A stretch of DNA of 64,000 bases. Origin: Heliocidaris erythrogramma. Lineage: Eukaryota > Echinodermata > Echinoidea > Camarodonta > Echinometridae. A program made the translations under genes and the position numbers. A model generated the notes under the pieces. The model made no database searches. It was not told the origin of the DNA and saw only the letters and a list, made by a program, of their open reading frames with translations. Positions 13,201-26,800 of this stretch are shown here, piece by piece. Positions within the stretch are counted from its first letter, which is position 1. Each line of letters begins with the position of its first letter. The stretch spans positions 51,219,925 through 51,283,924 of the forward strand of contig CM046858.1 in assembly GCA_025617745.1 (NCBI GenBank), in the 5' to 3' direction.

Positions 13201-14549
13201 GCAGTCAACAGCTTTTTTGTCAACAAATGCTGCCCTCTTCATGAATTTTATTTGTGTTTATAGGTACAGTTATGCTCATAACCATGGGAATTTCACTTAA
13301 AAGGGAAAGGAGTTTGATTTGAAAGGACCATACCATCAGCATTTTAGAGATTTGATTAATTTATAGTACATGTAGGTAGCCATTTTACTTGAATTGAGCA
13401 CGTAATTGTCTTCAGCATATTCCAAACATTATACACGGTATCCTTGTAAGTGGACAAGACTATTTAGGGTACATACCAAATTAATAATCTGCACCCATCA
13501 CTGCTTTAATCATTTACATGTTCTGCACTTTGTCCCGGTTTTCAATGGCTAACATTTTCTTAAGAAACGTGAAAGATTCATGCCACTTGGTAATGCTGGG
13601 AAAATCATGTTTACATATGAGAATGCAGTTTAAAAACGTGTGTCTCTCTATTTCAGAATAATCCGTAATTATCTAAAGTGCTTCCTTGTTTGTTATCTTT
13701 CATAGTATACTTTAAAAATGGTGTAAAAAGTATCATGTTCTAACTTTTTTATTGCAATTTCATTGAGGTACTGGTCGACATTACTGGAAGATATTATCCA
13801 ATACTCCAAAATTGTTCAGTTATATCAGAAAATTTGGATAATACAAAATGAAAAGCATGTAGCTTTAGAAAAAAAATCAGTTTGCAAAATTGTTAAGCCA
13901 ATTTGCACTTCAAAAATTTAAAGTTTATCAAATACATTTTTTTTTGTCATGAATATCTTTTGGAAAAGAAAAACCTTTCACACAATAGAACCTTCCTAAA
14001 CTTGTTATTTTGTATGATACACAATGTTTTGAAGTGAGTAATTTTTTTTCTTCAAAATTGTTAATCAGTACCTCGAACTTGTCTCTAAATTATGTGTTTT
14101 CATTCTTTGCAGTTTTGCATCTACTAAATATACAATGTATGGTTGACATGAGAATTTTTAGGTTTTTTTCCCTTGTGTTAGTATTGTCTTTCTCTGTTTA
14201 GTGATTTTCAATGGGAAAAAAAACCCAAATGAAAAATAAATGATATATCAGATACCTAGATATCTGTATTCTCTGGACCACACAATGCAGAACATTGCTT
14301 GCATTTCAATCAGAATTACACAAGGTCATCATCAGAGCCCAGTCCAAAATTATAAAAACAAATTCAGAGGTGGGGGTTTCCAGATTTTATGTTTTGATTA
14401 TATCACTATAGCGTTTGTTTTTAAATGTACTTGTACATGTAGGTCTTCCTTGTACGCATGATTTCCCTTCCCATTTTCTGCTTATTGTTGCTTGTATTTA
14501 ATGATACATGTATATCTTTGTTTTCTTCCTCTCTCTCTCTCTCCCCCTC

Positions 14550-14590
<41 letters not shown>

Positions 14591-14830
14591 CAGACATATA
14601 TGTGGTGGCTTTTATACTGGGTTTGGATTCTTATCCTCTTTCCCTGCTTGTTTCATAGCCATACTGACTGAGAGAAAAAGCAGGTGAGTTATTCGTTGTG
14701 GATTGACAGGAGTGATGATGATGTTAACGATGATGGTGATCATGATGATGATGGTGATGATGGTGATATAATGATCATGATGATGTTGATGATAATGATG
14801 ATGATTGTCATGGTGATGATGATAATATAA

Positions 14831-14882
<52 letters not shown>

Positions 14883-17800
14883 TCTGTTTGGGGCCAGAAT
14901 GGTGTTAACTCTGTGTTAAAGTATAGAGATAATGCCCTTCTGGCTCCAAACATGATGATACATTGATCATGATAATGATGGTAATGGTGGTGGTGATGAT
15001 ATAATGATATTGATGATATAATGATGCTGATTATATAGATGATGATGCTGCTGATAATGAGGATGATGATGGTATAATGAGGATGATGATGATATAATGA
15101 TGCTGATGATATAGATGATGATGCTGATGATATAATGATAATGATGATACAGTGATCATGATAATAATGGTGATGATATAGATGATGATGCTGATGATAT
15201 AATGATGATGGTAATGGTGATGATGATATAATGATGATATAATTATGATGATGATATAGATGATGCTGATGATATTAATGATGATATAAATTTATGATGA
15301 TGATGATGATGCTGATGATGACAATGATGATGGTGATGATATTCATAATTATATTGATAGTAATGTTAACGATCACAGAGAGCATCTCTGTCTTTCTGCA
15401 TTATAAACCCAGTCATGGTATTCGTGCATGCACTTTATCATTGTCATTATTGTTCCTACCACTATATTGTCTCTATCCTCCGAGGTATGGAGTAGCAAAT
15501 GGAGATTTCTTTTGCCAAAAGATGATTTTGCCATGGCAAGGATCCTTTGCATAAATTTGTGATCAAACAGCACTACAGTACCATGCATCTACTCATTATT
15601 GATTTGTTTTGCAAAAGAAAGAAAACATTGACAAGTCATATACATACATGTATAATGTCTATTAAAAAATTGTACATGCAAATATGGCATATTCTACTCA
15701 TGGTGCTATTCATTCTCTTTTATATATTTCTTGTCTTTTTTCAGGAGAGGAATGCTAGCACTATACACCATGAATCTTGTAAGTTTCACTTTTCATACAA
15801 AGTTATCTCCCATATTTAATGTCTCTTCCTGAAAGTTTTTTCTCCTTATATTTATATATGATTATCTCTTTATTTGTCTCTGTGTATTTATCTTTGTTTC
15901 CATCACTGTTAATAGCTCTTTTGCTTTTTAAAAGGACTTCTAAAATAGAAAGGAGAGAAATAAATTATTAAAGATTATAAATTATTAAAAATTCCCTCAA
16001 TATGAATAGGCTTTTTTTGTGCAAGTATGGAAGATTTTCTTTGAGAATCCCTTCTTTTCTTTCTTTTTTGTTCTAATATCAGGCAATGGAAGTACTCTTC
16101 AACATGTGTAAGCAGAGAAGATATGTCACTCCGATGAAGAATGGAGAAGTAAGCTTTCTTTCTTCATGATGTTTTCTATTAATTGAAATTTAAAAGAAAT
16201 ATATTATTTTACTTAATAAAGAGAAGGTAGAGTTCTGGGAAAGGTGAAAAATAATTTGTTAGCTTTCTCATCCCTTTTATGTCAAATTGGAAGAACATCG
16301 TAGTAGAAATGTTCCCTGATAAGGTTTGCTCCTCAAATGCCCTCATATTTGAAATATGACGAGAAATAGCTGAAGCGTTCGGGCCAAACAATCATGCCAC
16401 ATGTGTGTGCAGTCCCATATACCCATTTCTGTGTGCAGTGCATGTGCTTTTCAGCGAGTTTGGGTCAATTTCTTATCAATTTGATGATTCAAAAACCTCA
16501 CAGAATACACCAGTTCTTAGGTAGACATGATCAACCTTTCCCAATTGCTTTGAGACATTTTCTTTCATGATGTAATTGCATGACCAGAACTCAACTTTAT
16601 CTTTAAGTACTGTTGCAAAGAGAGCAAGTTCATTTATGTTTCTAAGTATTGCTCCAGGGGACCTGTGGTGGTAAACCCCATTCAAGGGACTGGGTGGGCT
16701 GAGCAGTAGTGCATTGTCTAAGGACAGCATCACACAGACTCAATTTGAAACTTCTGAGACATTTCATTTAAAAATTAATGTCCTGCCCTCTGAGCCATCA
16801 CTATATGTGAGAAGTCCGGGATATTTTGACTGGGGATGGTTAGGGGCACAAGGAATTGTCCAAAATGGCAGACAAGTAACAACAGCAACAACAACATTAA
16901 CAACAGAGAATGAAAATCTTTACTTTTTTTTCTATGCTGCCTGTTTCATTGCATTTAATAAATATAACCGGAAACTATCTAGAATGTTTTTGTGTCCATC
17001 ATTTCAGAACAGACTTGTGTATTTGATTCAATCAGAGATAGAGAATTTATTAAAGTACATTTTAAAAAATCTTTTGTCTTAATTTTGAAGCATGTTTAAT
17101 TGCATGTTTTTAATCATTAATGTACTTCACTGATCACAGTTCTACTAAAGTAATTAATTGGTTTAAACCAGATTTCCTTGATCAACATGCAATGGTCAGC
17201 ATGTTTTTAAAGTGATTTGGTAACTTTTTGGAGGCTTGATAAAATCTGAGCTGCCTGGCCTTATATGCTATCAGTGTATGTAATATGGTGTAAACATGAA
17301 ACCCAGTAATGAAACCCAGTAAAAAAAAAAAATTACAAAATCATCATGTGCTTCACAAAAGTAAACAAGTGACCGGAAATGCCAGACTCATTTTCCCCCA
17401 TTAGACTCGGTGTTAGACTAAAGCTTATGGCCATACGCTTTCGTAAATGGGGAGTATTCAGTCATAGATATCTTAATAACAGCATTATATATTTGAAAAC
17501 CTTTATATGCCTGGCTATTTATTAATCCTTCTGAACAATATACAAGACAGATATCAAATTCAACATTTTATTGAATCAAGCCTCCACAAAGTTACAAAAT
17601 CCCTTTAAAATTGGTAGTAATTATAGTATGGTGAGGAAGTCCTGCTTACCATGCAAATATGTTTTTTGTTTACTTTATCTACAAGTTTATCATGTACTTG
17701 TAGAAACAAGGTGCAATGTCTAATTCCAGTTGGAGATTTCTTTTTTTTTTTTGGGGGGGGGGGGGGGGGGCATACCATGTATGGTGGTCATCCTAGTGAA

Positions 17801-20800
17801 AAATGGCCTTTCGCAACAGTCCATTTTGATATCAGTGTACATGAGATATATTATTATCTTCACCTAAATGTAGCTAGTCTTATAGCTCAGACAGTAGTGG
17901 TGACCTACAATACAGGATGATTGCACGTCTGTGGTAGTCTGTACTTAGCTGGTATCCAGACCTTAGTAGAACGAGTATTTGATTAAAAATTAGATTCAAC
18001 TAGGGTATGTATGTTGCAGACTGTCGTGAAATTTAAACGTTTTTAACATTCAAATAAAATTCAATCCTTCGTTCCTTTGCTTTGAATAGTGCATCATAGA
18101 AATGTTGATCAAAATATCCTTTAAAGTTTATACATGTATGCAAAGTGATTAATGTTTGAAGTGTGAAAAAAAGTTAAAGCTCAGTAGCTCATTCCATCGG
18201 GTATCACTCCACCCCTATTGATGAATGATCCCTTTTAAGATGCCAGACAGACCTGCATTCTCTACCTTTAAAGATTAAGTTGAGTTCTGGTCATGAGACT
18301 GAAATATGAAAGAAACTGTCTCAAAGCAACTGGAAAAAGTTGATGATATAGCAAATAAGAATTGGTGTATGCCGTAAGGGTTTGAAATCACCAAAATGAT
18401 AAGAAATTGACTCAATCCTGCTGAGAGTCACATGCACTGCACATAGAAATGTGTATATGGGACTACACACAAATGTTTGACCCAAATATTTTAGCTGTGT
18501 CTTGTCATATCTTGAATATTAGAGCGTTTGAAGAGCAATCCTTTTCAGGGGACATATTTACTATGATAATCTTCCAAACTAACATAAAAAGAGTGAGAAA
18601 GCTCACAAATTATTTTTTACCTGTCCCAGAACTCAAGCTTCCCTTTAAAGGGATACATCACCAGGCGGCCGTGGGAAAAGTCGGGATTGCGTTAGCCCCA
18701 TTCACTCGTACACAAAGTTTGTGCGTCGAACGCGTCCGTTGGACTACTAGGATTACTTTTCGGACTGCACGAAGCCGACCGAAGCTCGCACGAGAGCTCG
18801 ACCTCGAGCGGAGCCTCGAGCGGAGCCTCGAGCGGAGCGTGCATGTTGTGCGGCGAACAGCCTGTTCGAAGTTTGCTCCCATGGGGCAACGACATGATCA
18901 GGTAACGATCACGTGTGCCCTCTCGCGGCATAAAAACCTCCGCAATCTGCGGTTGAGTATCCCTTTAAGAAGTGATTTGATACAGAATGTACTGCGACAT
19001 CACCCCAAGTCAAGCTGTGACCAGAGGGAATGATTTCAATGTTATCTTCAGTCATGGATTAATTCTCTTGATTTTTGATTGGCATGTGTTATTATTTGAT
19101 CCCCAGTGTATGATAAGAAGCATGTGGTTTCAGGGACATTCTTACCCCTAGGGGTGAACTCTAAGCTCCTCAGTATGGTCTGATTGTTTTTAATTTGTTC
19201 TGAAATGATAAGATTGTGAACTTCTTTAAAATGACATGATTCAGACTGTTAAAAAGAGTAGTTTTCTGAAATGTCAATCATTACGTGTCTTTTCATGTTT
19301 AGTATAATTAAATAAGTGATATTTCTTCACAACATTCATGCTCAGAAATCATATTTTTGAATGTTCATTTGACAAGGTTGGTCAGAGTTCATTAAGATTC
19401 AATGAGTGCCAACTGACTGTCAAAAGAATATCACTGAACTTAATTTTTTTTCACTCTCTTACTTAAAGGCCAAGTCCACCCTAACAAAAAGTTGATTTGA
19501 ATAAATAAGAGAAAAATCCAACAAGCATAACACTGAAAATTTCATCAAAATAGGATGTAAAATAAGAAAGTTTGGTATTTTAAAGTTTCGCTTAATTTCG
19601 CAAAACAGTTATATGCACATCCTGCTCAGTATGCAAATGAGGGAACCAGTGATGTCACCCACTCATTATTTCTTTTGTATTTTATTATGTGAAATATAGA
19701 ATATTTTAATTTCTGCAGATTTCACAATTAGGAAGCTCTCATTGAATTGTGTATAGTTTGCAACAATGGCAATTACACATGTTCAGCGAGGAATCAAACC
19801 TTGTTTCACATTATAACATGGAAAAATTAAAATATTTCGTATTTCATGTAATAAAATGAAATAGTGAGTGGGTGACGTCACTGGTTCCCTCATTTGCATA
19901 CTGAGCAGGATGTGCATATAACTGTTTTGCGAAATTAAGCGAAACTTTAAAATACCATAACTTTCTTATTTTACATCCTATTCTGATGAAATTTTCAGTG
20001 TTATGCTTGTTGGATTTTTCTCTATTTATTCAAATCAACATTTTGTTAGGGTGGACTTGGCCTTTAAGTATAGTATATTTTTTGACTTTGTCTAAGCAGG
20101 ATTAAATATAAAGTGTGAACAGAGATGTTATAAATGTTGCATGGAGCATCCTTGATGTAGGGATGTTTATATGAGAATATACATGTAAATGCTGCTAGCA
20201 TGTTTAGACTGTGGCTTTATTAGGGACCACTCCAAATCTTCAAAATGTACTTGCTTTGTCTCAAAAGGAGTAGGTGAACACACCAAAATCAAGTCAATGC
20301 AGTTGATACCCTTTTATAGTAATTACAAAGTCCCAAGGGCAGGACATACTTGTACAATCTGTAGATTGTCCGGTTAATATCTACAATTCTACATGTCAGT
20401 TAAAATGAATATCAGCGCTCACACTAATCAGTAATCATTAATCGCAGTATGCCCCTTACAGGGCTGAATCAATAAGGAATTAAAAGATATATAACAATTT
20501 TTCCAGAATGTGCTCAGTTATTATGAGATCGTATTAATTAGTTTGTAAAAACTGTACGAATGTGATTTTATAAAGGTAGAATTCAATAGACAGCTTCGGT
20601 AATGTATGCAAATTTTATACATACCTTTCAAACAAAGGTTGTTCTCGACAACATGAAAGCTTGCCCGAGGCTTGCCAGACATAGCAACAAATAATGTATG
20701 CAAACTGATTCCAAGTATTAAGGCTCATTTATAAAAAGCAGGTTAATGGAATAGCTCGTCACTAGGTGCTCAGTGAATATATGTGCATAAATTTATGTGC

Positions 20801-23800
20801 ATAAATTTGTATACATTACAGAAGCGGTCTATTCTGAAGTACATGTACTCTTTCTGTTGAAACAATAGTCAGGTCCACACAAAGGGAGCTAAACTTCAAG
20901 TTTTGCTTGTAGTTTCAGACCGTAAGAACAGACTCATAGTTTCGGAACTTTAAATTTACTTGTAGTTCCATGTATACAGAATAAACTGTAAGTTTAGCTA
21001 ATCTCGTTGTTAACAATGACCTCTCTGCTTATATCATGCTAAATGACTAATGCTTGGCTTGTAGTCTCAGAACAACGAGCGTCGTTGTTTCGGGCCCGAC
21101 CCTCGTCATTGTTAGTGAGCCGTTGTTTCGTTAACTTAAATTTTCAAAATTACAAGTCTCGTATGAACATAGCTAAATAGCACTTCACAGCCTATAAATA
21201 TCTGACCACCATCAAAATATTCTTTACAAATGTATTTTCTGTAGTTGAGCTCTGGTTCATTTCAACAATGCATGTAATTCTTTTAGATCTCTTTTTTAAT
21301 TAAGAGAAAAAAATCTCACTGTCCCTTTAGTTTAGACATTGATGTACGCATGTCACAGCTCTGATATTGTTTTTTATGTAATTATTAGTAAACGAAGAAG
21401 CTTGACTGGGGAGGAATTTTTAATTTGTAAACAAATCTTTCGGCATATTACTCCCAGTGTTAAAGATCGTATGCTCGATCTGTAATGAAAAACACAAGTC
21501 AGAAAAAATTGGAACCAGCGGGATTCGAACCTGTCATCTACTGCTTGCCGGGCAGTGACTTAACCACCAGGCTATTCTGGTTCACGGCCAAGTCACGACG
21601 AACTAGAATCAAATACCCAAGATCCTCTTCTTTCTGACTCATTAATATTCAAACGGTCCGCCGTGGACAATGGTTAGTAAACGAAGAAGCTTGACTGGGG
21701 AGGAATTTTTAATTTGTAAACAAATCTTTCGGCATATTACTCCCAGTGTTAAAGATCGATATGCTCGATCTGGTGGTTAAGTCGCTGCCCGGCAAGCAGT
21801 AGATGACAGGTTCGAATCCCGCTGGTTCCAATTTTTTCTGACTTGTGTTTTTCATTACAGATCGAGCATACGATCTTTAACACTGGGAGTAATATGCCGA
21901 AAGATTTGTTTACAAATTATGTAATTATTGTTATCCTATGTCTTTCAAGCTCATAAGATAGTGACTTTAATAAGCCAGGTCGTAGATGCAATCTGAGCAT
22001 GAGCAGATAAAGGTCATCTGTGACAAATTCTAAAACCTACTGACACGAATATTTGATATGTGCTCATGAATGTCATGTAATCATTATTCAATTATGCACT
22101 GATGGTGCATTCCATGATATCCAGGTGGAAGTATTCTTTTTAAAGGGGGAAACAAAAGCTATTCATGAGGCACCTCTATCACTCCCAGAGTTATTTTTCT
22201 GAAGTGCACATAATGGGACCCCTCCATGTCTAAAAGATCTGTGGATATTTGGGGTCATTTTGGAAATGTGCAAACTGGTCTATTATCTCATTTCAGGTTC
22301 TCCTGTTTGCAGCTGCCTCAGCCATAGTGTTCTGGATGCTAAGGTAAGACAAGAAACTCCATTTTGTTCCTTTATGTACATATGTACAGTGTAAGACAAG
22401 ATTATGAAACTGAAACTGAAGGAGCTAATGGGGAATTGGAAACCCAACAGAATCTTCTTCGTAATTAGTTCCCCTCCCTTTCCTTCCCTTGCTGGAGAGA
22501 TGGATAGATTGTAATGGAGTTGAGTAGATAATCACATAAATTCACCTCTCACCTCTCTGCTGTGGAGAGTTAAAGTTAAGTTGGTCTGCAATTACATTGT
22601 GAAAGAAAATGTCTCAAAGCAATAGACCGCTTCGGTAATGTATGCAAATTTTATACATACCTACATACATCAAAAAAAGGTTGTTCTTGACAACCTGAAA
22701 GCTTGCCGGACATAGCAACAAATAATGTATGCAAACTGGATTCCAAGCATTGTGGCTCATTTATAAACAGCAGGTTAATGGAATAGCTTGTCACTAGGTA
22801 AGTGTGGAGGTGTCGTGGTATAGTGGTTCATTCACTTGACTCTCAATCCAAGGGTTGAGTGTTCGAATCTCAGCCCGGCACTAGTGTCTTTTGGCAAGAC
22901 ATTAATCCACATTTGCTACTCTCCACCCAGGTGTAGTAAATGGGTACCTGACAGGATTTATTCCTTGAAATGCACTTGCGCTGATTACGGCTGCCGGAGC
23001 TAAAGCCAGGGTAATAATATCCAAACCCTTTGGAAGCGCATAAAGATGTATGTATCATAACATGTTATGCTCTATACAAGAACGGAATTATTAAGTCCTC
23101 AGAGAATATATGTGCATAAATTTGTATACATTACAGAAGTGGTCTATTGGGAGAGGTTGATCATGTCTACATAAGAATCGGTGTATACTGTGAGGTTTTG
23201 GAATTATCAGTATGATAAAGAAATTGACCCACTCTCGCTGAAATCCACGTGCACTGCACGCAGAAACGAGTAAATGGGACTGCACACACAAGTGGCATGA
23301 ATTTTCGGGCCCAAACACTTCAGCTATTTCTTGTCATATTTCTAATATGAGGGCATTTGAAGAGGACTCCTTTTTAGGGGACATTTCTACTATGATGTTC
23401 TTCCAAACTGACATAAAGAGAATGAGAAAGCTCACAAATAATTTTTCACCTTTCCCAGAACTCAACCTTCTCTTCATACATCATATAGGAGAAGGGTCAA
23501 ACTGTGCAACAAAATCCTTTGAAGTGAGCCCTCTTGCTTCTTGTGTTCTACAGTCCTTCCTCTCCAGGGAAATGACTACTGTGTAAGATTACACTCCATA
23601 AAGATTTATATCATGGCTAAGGGCCAGGTTGCACAAGAGAAATGTTTTATGAAGAGATACATCTTTGATAACAGATTGACCAAGTAATGTGATGGGCATA
23701 CATTTCTTTCAGAAACATAATTGTATAAAGGAAGTTACTTTATAGGGAAATGCGCATTCCTCCACTTTGCACTGGATGGGTTTTTTTTAATCGCAGCTTT

Positions 23801-26800
23801 ATGCTCAGCGACCTCAAGTCATGCCCCACCCACTTACATGTAGAGTTCTAGACCCCGTTTACAGTGAGAGTAAGCCCGGGCCGAGAACGGCCTAAACTTC
23901 ACTGTAAACGCTCAAAAGGCCAAATGCGGTACCAAAAGCGGCCGCGCATTTGGACCAGCTCTGGAGGTAGTCTCGGCCCAGCCTTCTTTCACTGTAAACG
24001 CACGCGGGCCCAAATTCGGTACCAAATGCGATTCCGGAAGTGGAGCGGTCATGACATCATTGGATATGACTTCATGATCCCGCGGTTGCTTTGAGCGTTG
24101 CATTGTAAGGCCTGCTTTTTTGTCTTTTCTGCTGAGATTTCCAAAGTTTTTCCGTGTAAATAAAAGTCGAGATACTAGTGTTTTTAATTCGGTTACCACC
24201 GTTCATCTCTTGTGCTGTTTCGTTCGAAAGATTTTGTCGATCACCTTCGCGTGCGCCCACTAAAATAAACGTTTGTTTACATGCAGAGCGCCACTACGAC
24301 AAAATATTGAAAGGTTATAATTTAGGCGGCCCGGCCCTGCACTATAAACGGGGTCCTAGTCAGACTCGCTGTACAATGTTTCAGTGTACTGCAGAATTGA
24401 TTATATTTATCACTTATGAAGTTTTGGTAAGAAATATTCAAACGTCAAGTTTACAAAAAATTATCTCAAAACTATTGCACTGTATAGCTTTTATGGGGCA
24501 AGTTAATAATCATGGTTCCCTTTTTAAAAATCCATGTATAAAATCAGTTTTCGATAATTTCAAACACCAGTGGATGGACCCATTTCATAATTAACTTGTT
24601 GGACATTCAAATGGTGGTAGTTGAAACTCCCTAGAGCACTTTCAAAGCTATTAACCATATCCCTAACTTATTGTCTGGCTTGTGAAAAATGTTAGTGTGT
24701 GATAAATGTCAAACAATGGGAGGACAGAAATAAAGGCAGACAGTGAAATAGAATGAAAGATTGAAAGTGATAGAAATTGAGAGCTAGAGAGTGTGTAATA
24801 GAGAAAGAGAAAGAGAAAATGTTTAGAAATGAATTTAAATGTCTGGGTTTTGTTTGTTTGTTGGTTTTGTGTTTATATACTCATCTTGTACCTTCTTGGT
24901 GCTCGCCTAAAAAGTTTGTGGAAGTGTCACAGACACTTTAATCCAATCTTACATCAGTGACGGCCATTTTCACAGATTGACACAGAAAATTTCAAGTGAT
25001 GTTGTCAGATGTCATTACGGTGGTGTGTGAGATATCGTAGGGAATCAGCCCCACCAGGGAGGTTCAGGAACCCAATTAAGAGTGCTAGGAGAATAACTTG
25101 TGAAGGGGCTCTTCCTTATCTTAATGAACGACTATAAATACACCGACACCTTCAAGTGTAGACCTGAAAGAGGGGCAAACAGAGATAAGTAGTTTCAAGT
25201 TCTTGTGGATATGAATATTATGCATCATCATTTCATCTAAACTTGGGGTAATACTTCCAAACTAGGTCAAGGATAACATATTGGAATGTATGAAATAGAA
25301 TGGTATTGCAAAGTGAGTGTGCACATATTAGGAACTTAATTTTTTTTAAATCAAACTTAACCAAACAGATTTATGCATACTTTTTCTTCATCTACTCTGT
25401 CTGTCTTACAAGCTCTTCTCTGTCTGTCTGTCTGCCCCCCCCCCCCTGTCTCTCTCTGTCTCTCTCTGTCTCTCTGTCTCTCTCTGTCTCTCTCTATCTC
25501 TCTCTGTCTCTCTCTGTCTCTCTCTCTGTCTGTCTCTCTCTCTCTGTCTCTCTCTGTCTCTCTGTGTCTGTCTCTCTCTCTGTCTGTCTCTCTCTGTCTG
25601 TCTCTCTCTGTCTCTCTCTCTCTGTCTCTCTCTGTCTCTCTCTGTGTCTCTCTGTCTCAGTGTCTCTCTGTCTCTCTCTGTGTCTCTGTCCCTCTGTCCC
25701 TGTCTCTGTCTCTCTCCCTCTGTCTCTGTCTCTGTCTCTCTATCTCTCTTCCTCTCTTTCTCTCTTTTCTAAAAGAATATGAAATACAAAATAACAATAC
25801 AATAATGAATAAAGAGGAAAGACAAAATTATATGAGCTGTAGGTTTTTTTTTCCTTCAAAGAACAAACAAATTCTATAATTACAAATACTGATACATGTA
25901 CAAAATAAAGAGTATTAAAATCAAAATTTGATATGAAACATAAAGAGTACCTCACATACAAAATGCATATTTACAATTGTACAAAACAAATTGTTTTATT
26001 AAACATACCTTCTCTCTAAACACTCTTCTGAATCATATTGTACGATATTGAATGGTCATTCATGGATCATTCTTCGATTTGAGTCCCTTTTTAGGTGATA
26101 ATGTGTTTTTCTCCAATTTTCCTTGATGACTGCCTGACTGGTGTATGTGTGTTGCATCCCATTGGGATGTGAATGTACTGTGGTATCATGACTCAGTGTA
26201 CATTGTAAATACTTCCTTTCTTAAAGGTAACATTTAACATTTTTTGAACGTCTTCTAGCTTTTGTGAAATGAACGTTAGAACAACACATTGGAAATAATA
26301 AATATGTTTATTGATTATAAGTACATGTAGGTAGGCCTGTCATAATTTGATATTTCTCATAATGCTTTCCAGCAATTGTATTTAATAATAATAATCTGTT
26401 CTTGTATAGGGTATCACGTTTATGACGTCCCTATGTGCTTCCAAAGGGTTTAGATATCATTACCCTGGCTTTAGCTCCGGCAGTCGTAATCAGCGCAAAG
26501 TGCATTTCAAGGAATAAATCGTCCCAGGTACCCATTTCACACCTGGGTGGAGAGTGGCAAATGTGGATTAATGTCTAGCCAAAAGACATTAGAGCCGGGC
26601 TGAGATTCGAACTCTCAACCCTTGGATTGAGAGTCAAGTGAATGAACCACTATACCACTCATTAGTTTACAATACTGATAGTTTTGCTGCTAGATTTGAG
26701 TGAACATGTTTTGCAGATAGCCTTCCTGACATATTTGAAGAATAGTGTCACTGCTTTTGAGAGAAAATAGCTTCACTATGAACACGATGACAAAGAGAGT

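Larger units (their letters stand above)
16149..22296 (+). other. TMEM135 intron 5
   Basis: 6.1-kb intron with no coding signal, filled by MITEs (16214, 17207, 18268, 18645, 19463, 20585) and a tRNA-like foldback (21391-21921). A long G run lies near 17753. Confidence 0.75.
22570..23476 (+). mobile_element. MITE family A, copy 3, interrupted
   Basis: The left part ends at CTCAAAGCAA near 22620 and the right part resumes at GGGAGAGGTTGATCATG near 23149. In intact copies these are contiguous. The interruption is a family D MITE that itself contains a SINE. Confidence 0.85.

Noticed and set aside
18449..19033. 194-residue open frame
   Set aside because: It runs across the junction of two MITEs (family A and element B); the Leu-Glu-Arg-Ser repeat is the GAGCCTCGAGCG tandem in the transposon.
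21511..21583. Functional tRNA-Ala(GGC) gene
   Set aside because: Good anticodon stem, but C at position 33, a weak T stem and a repeated foldback context. GGC alanine tRNAs are also not expected in eukaryotes.
25300..25879. Long Ser/Leu-rich open frames
   Set aside because: They are translations of the TCTCTG microsatellite in several frames.
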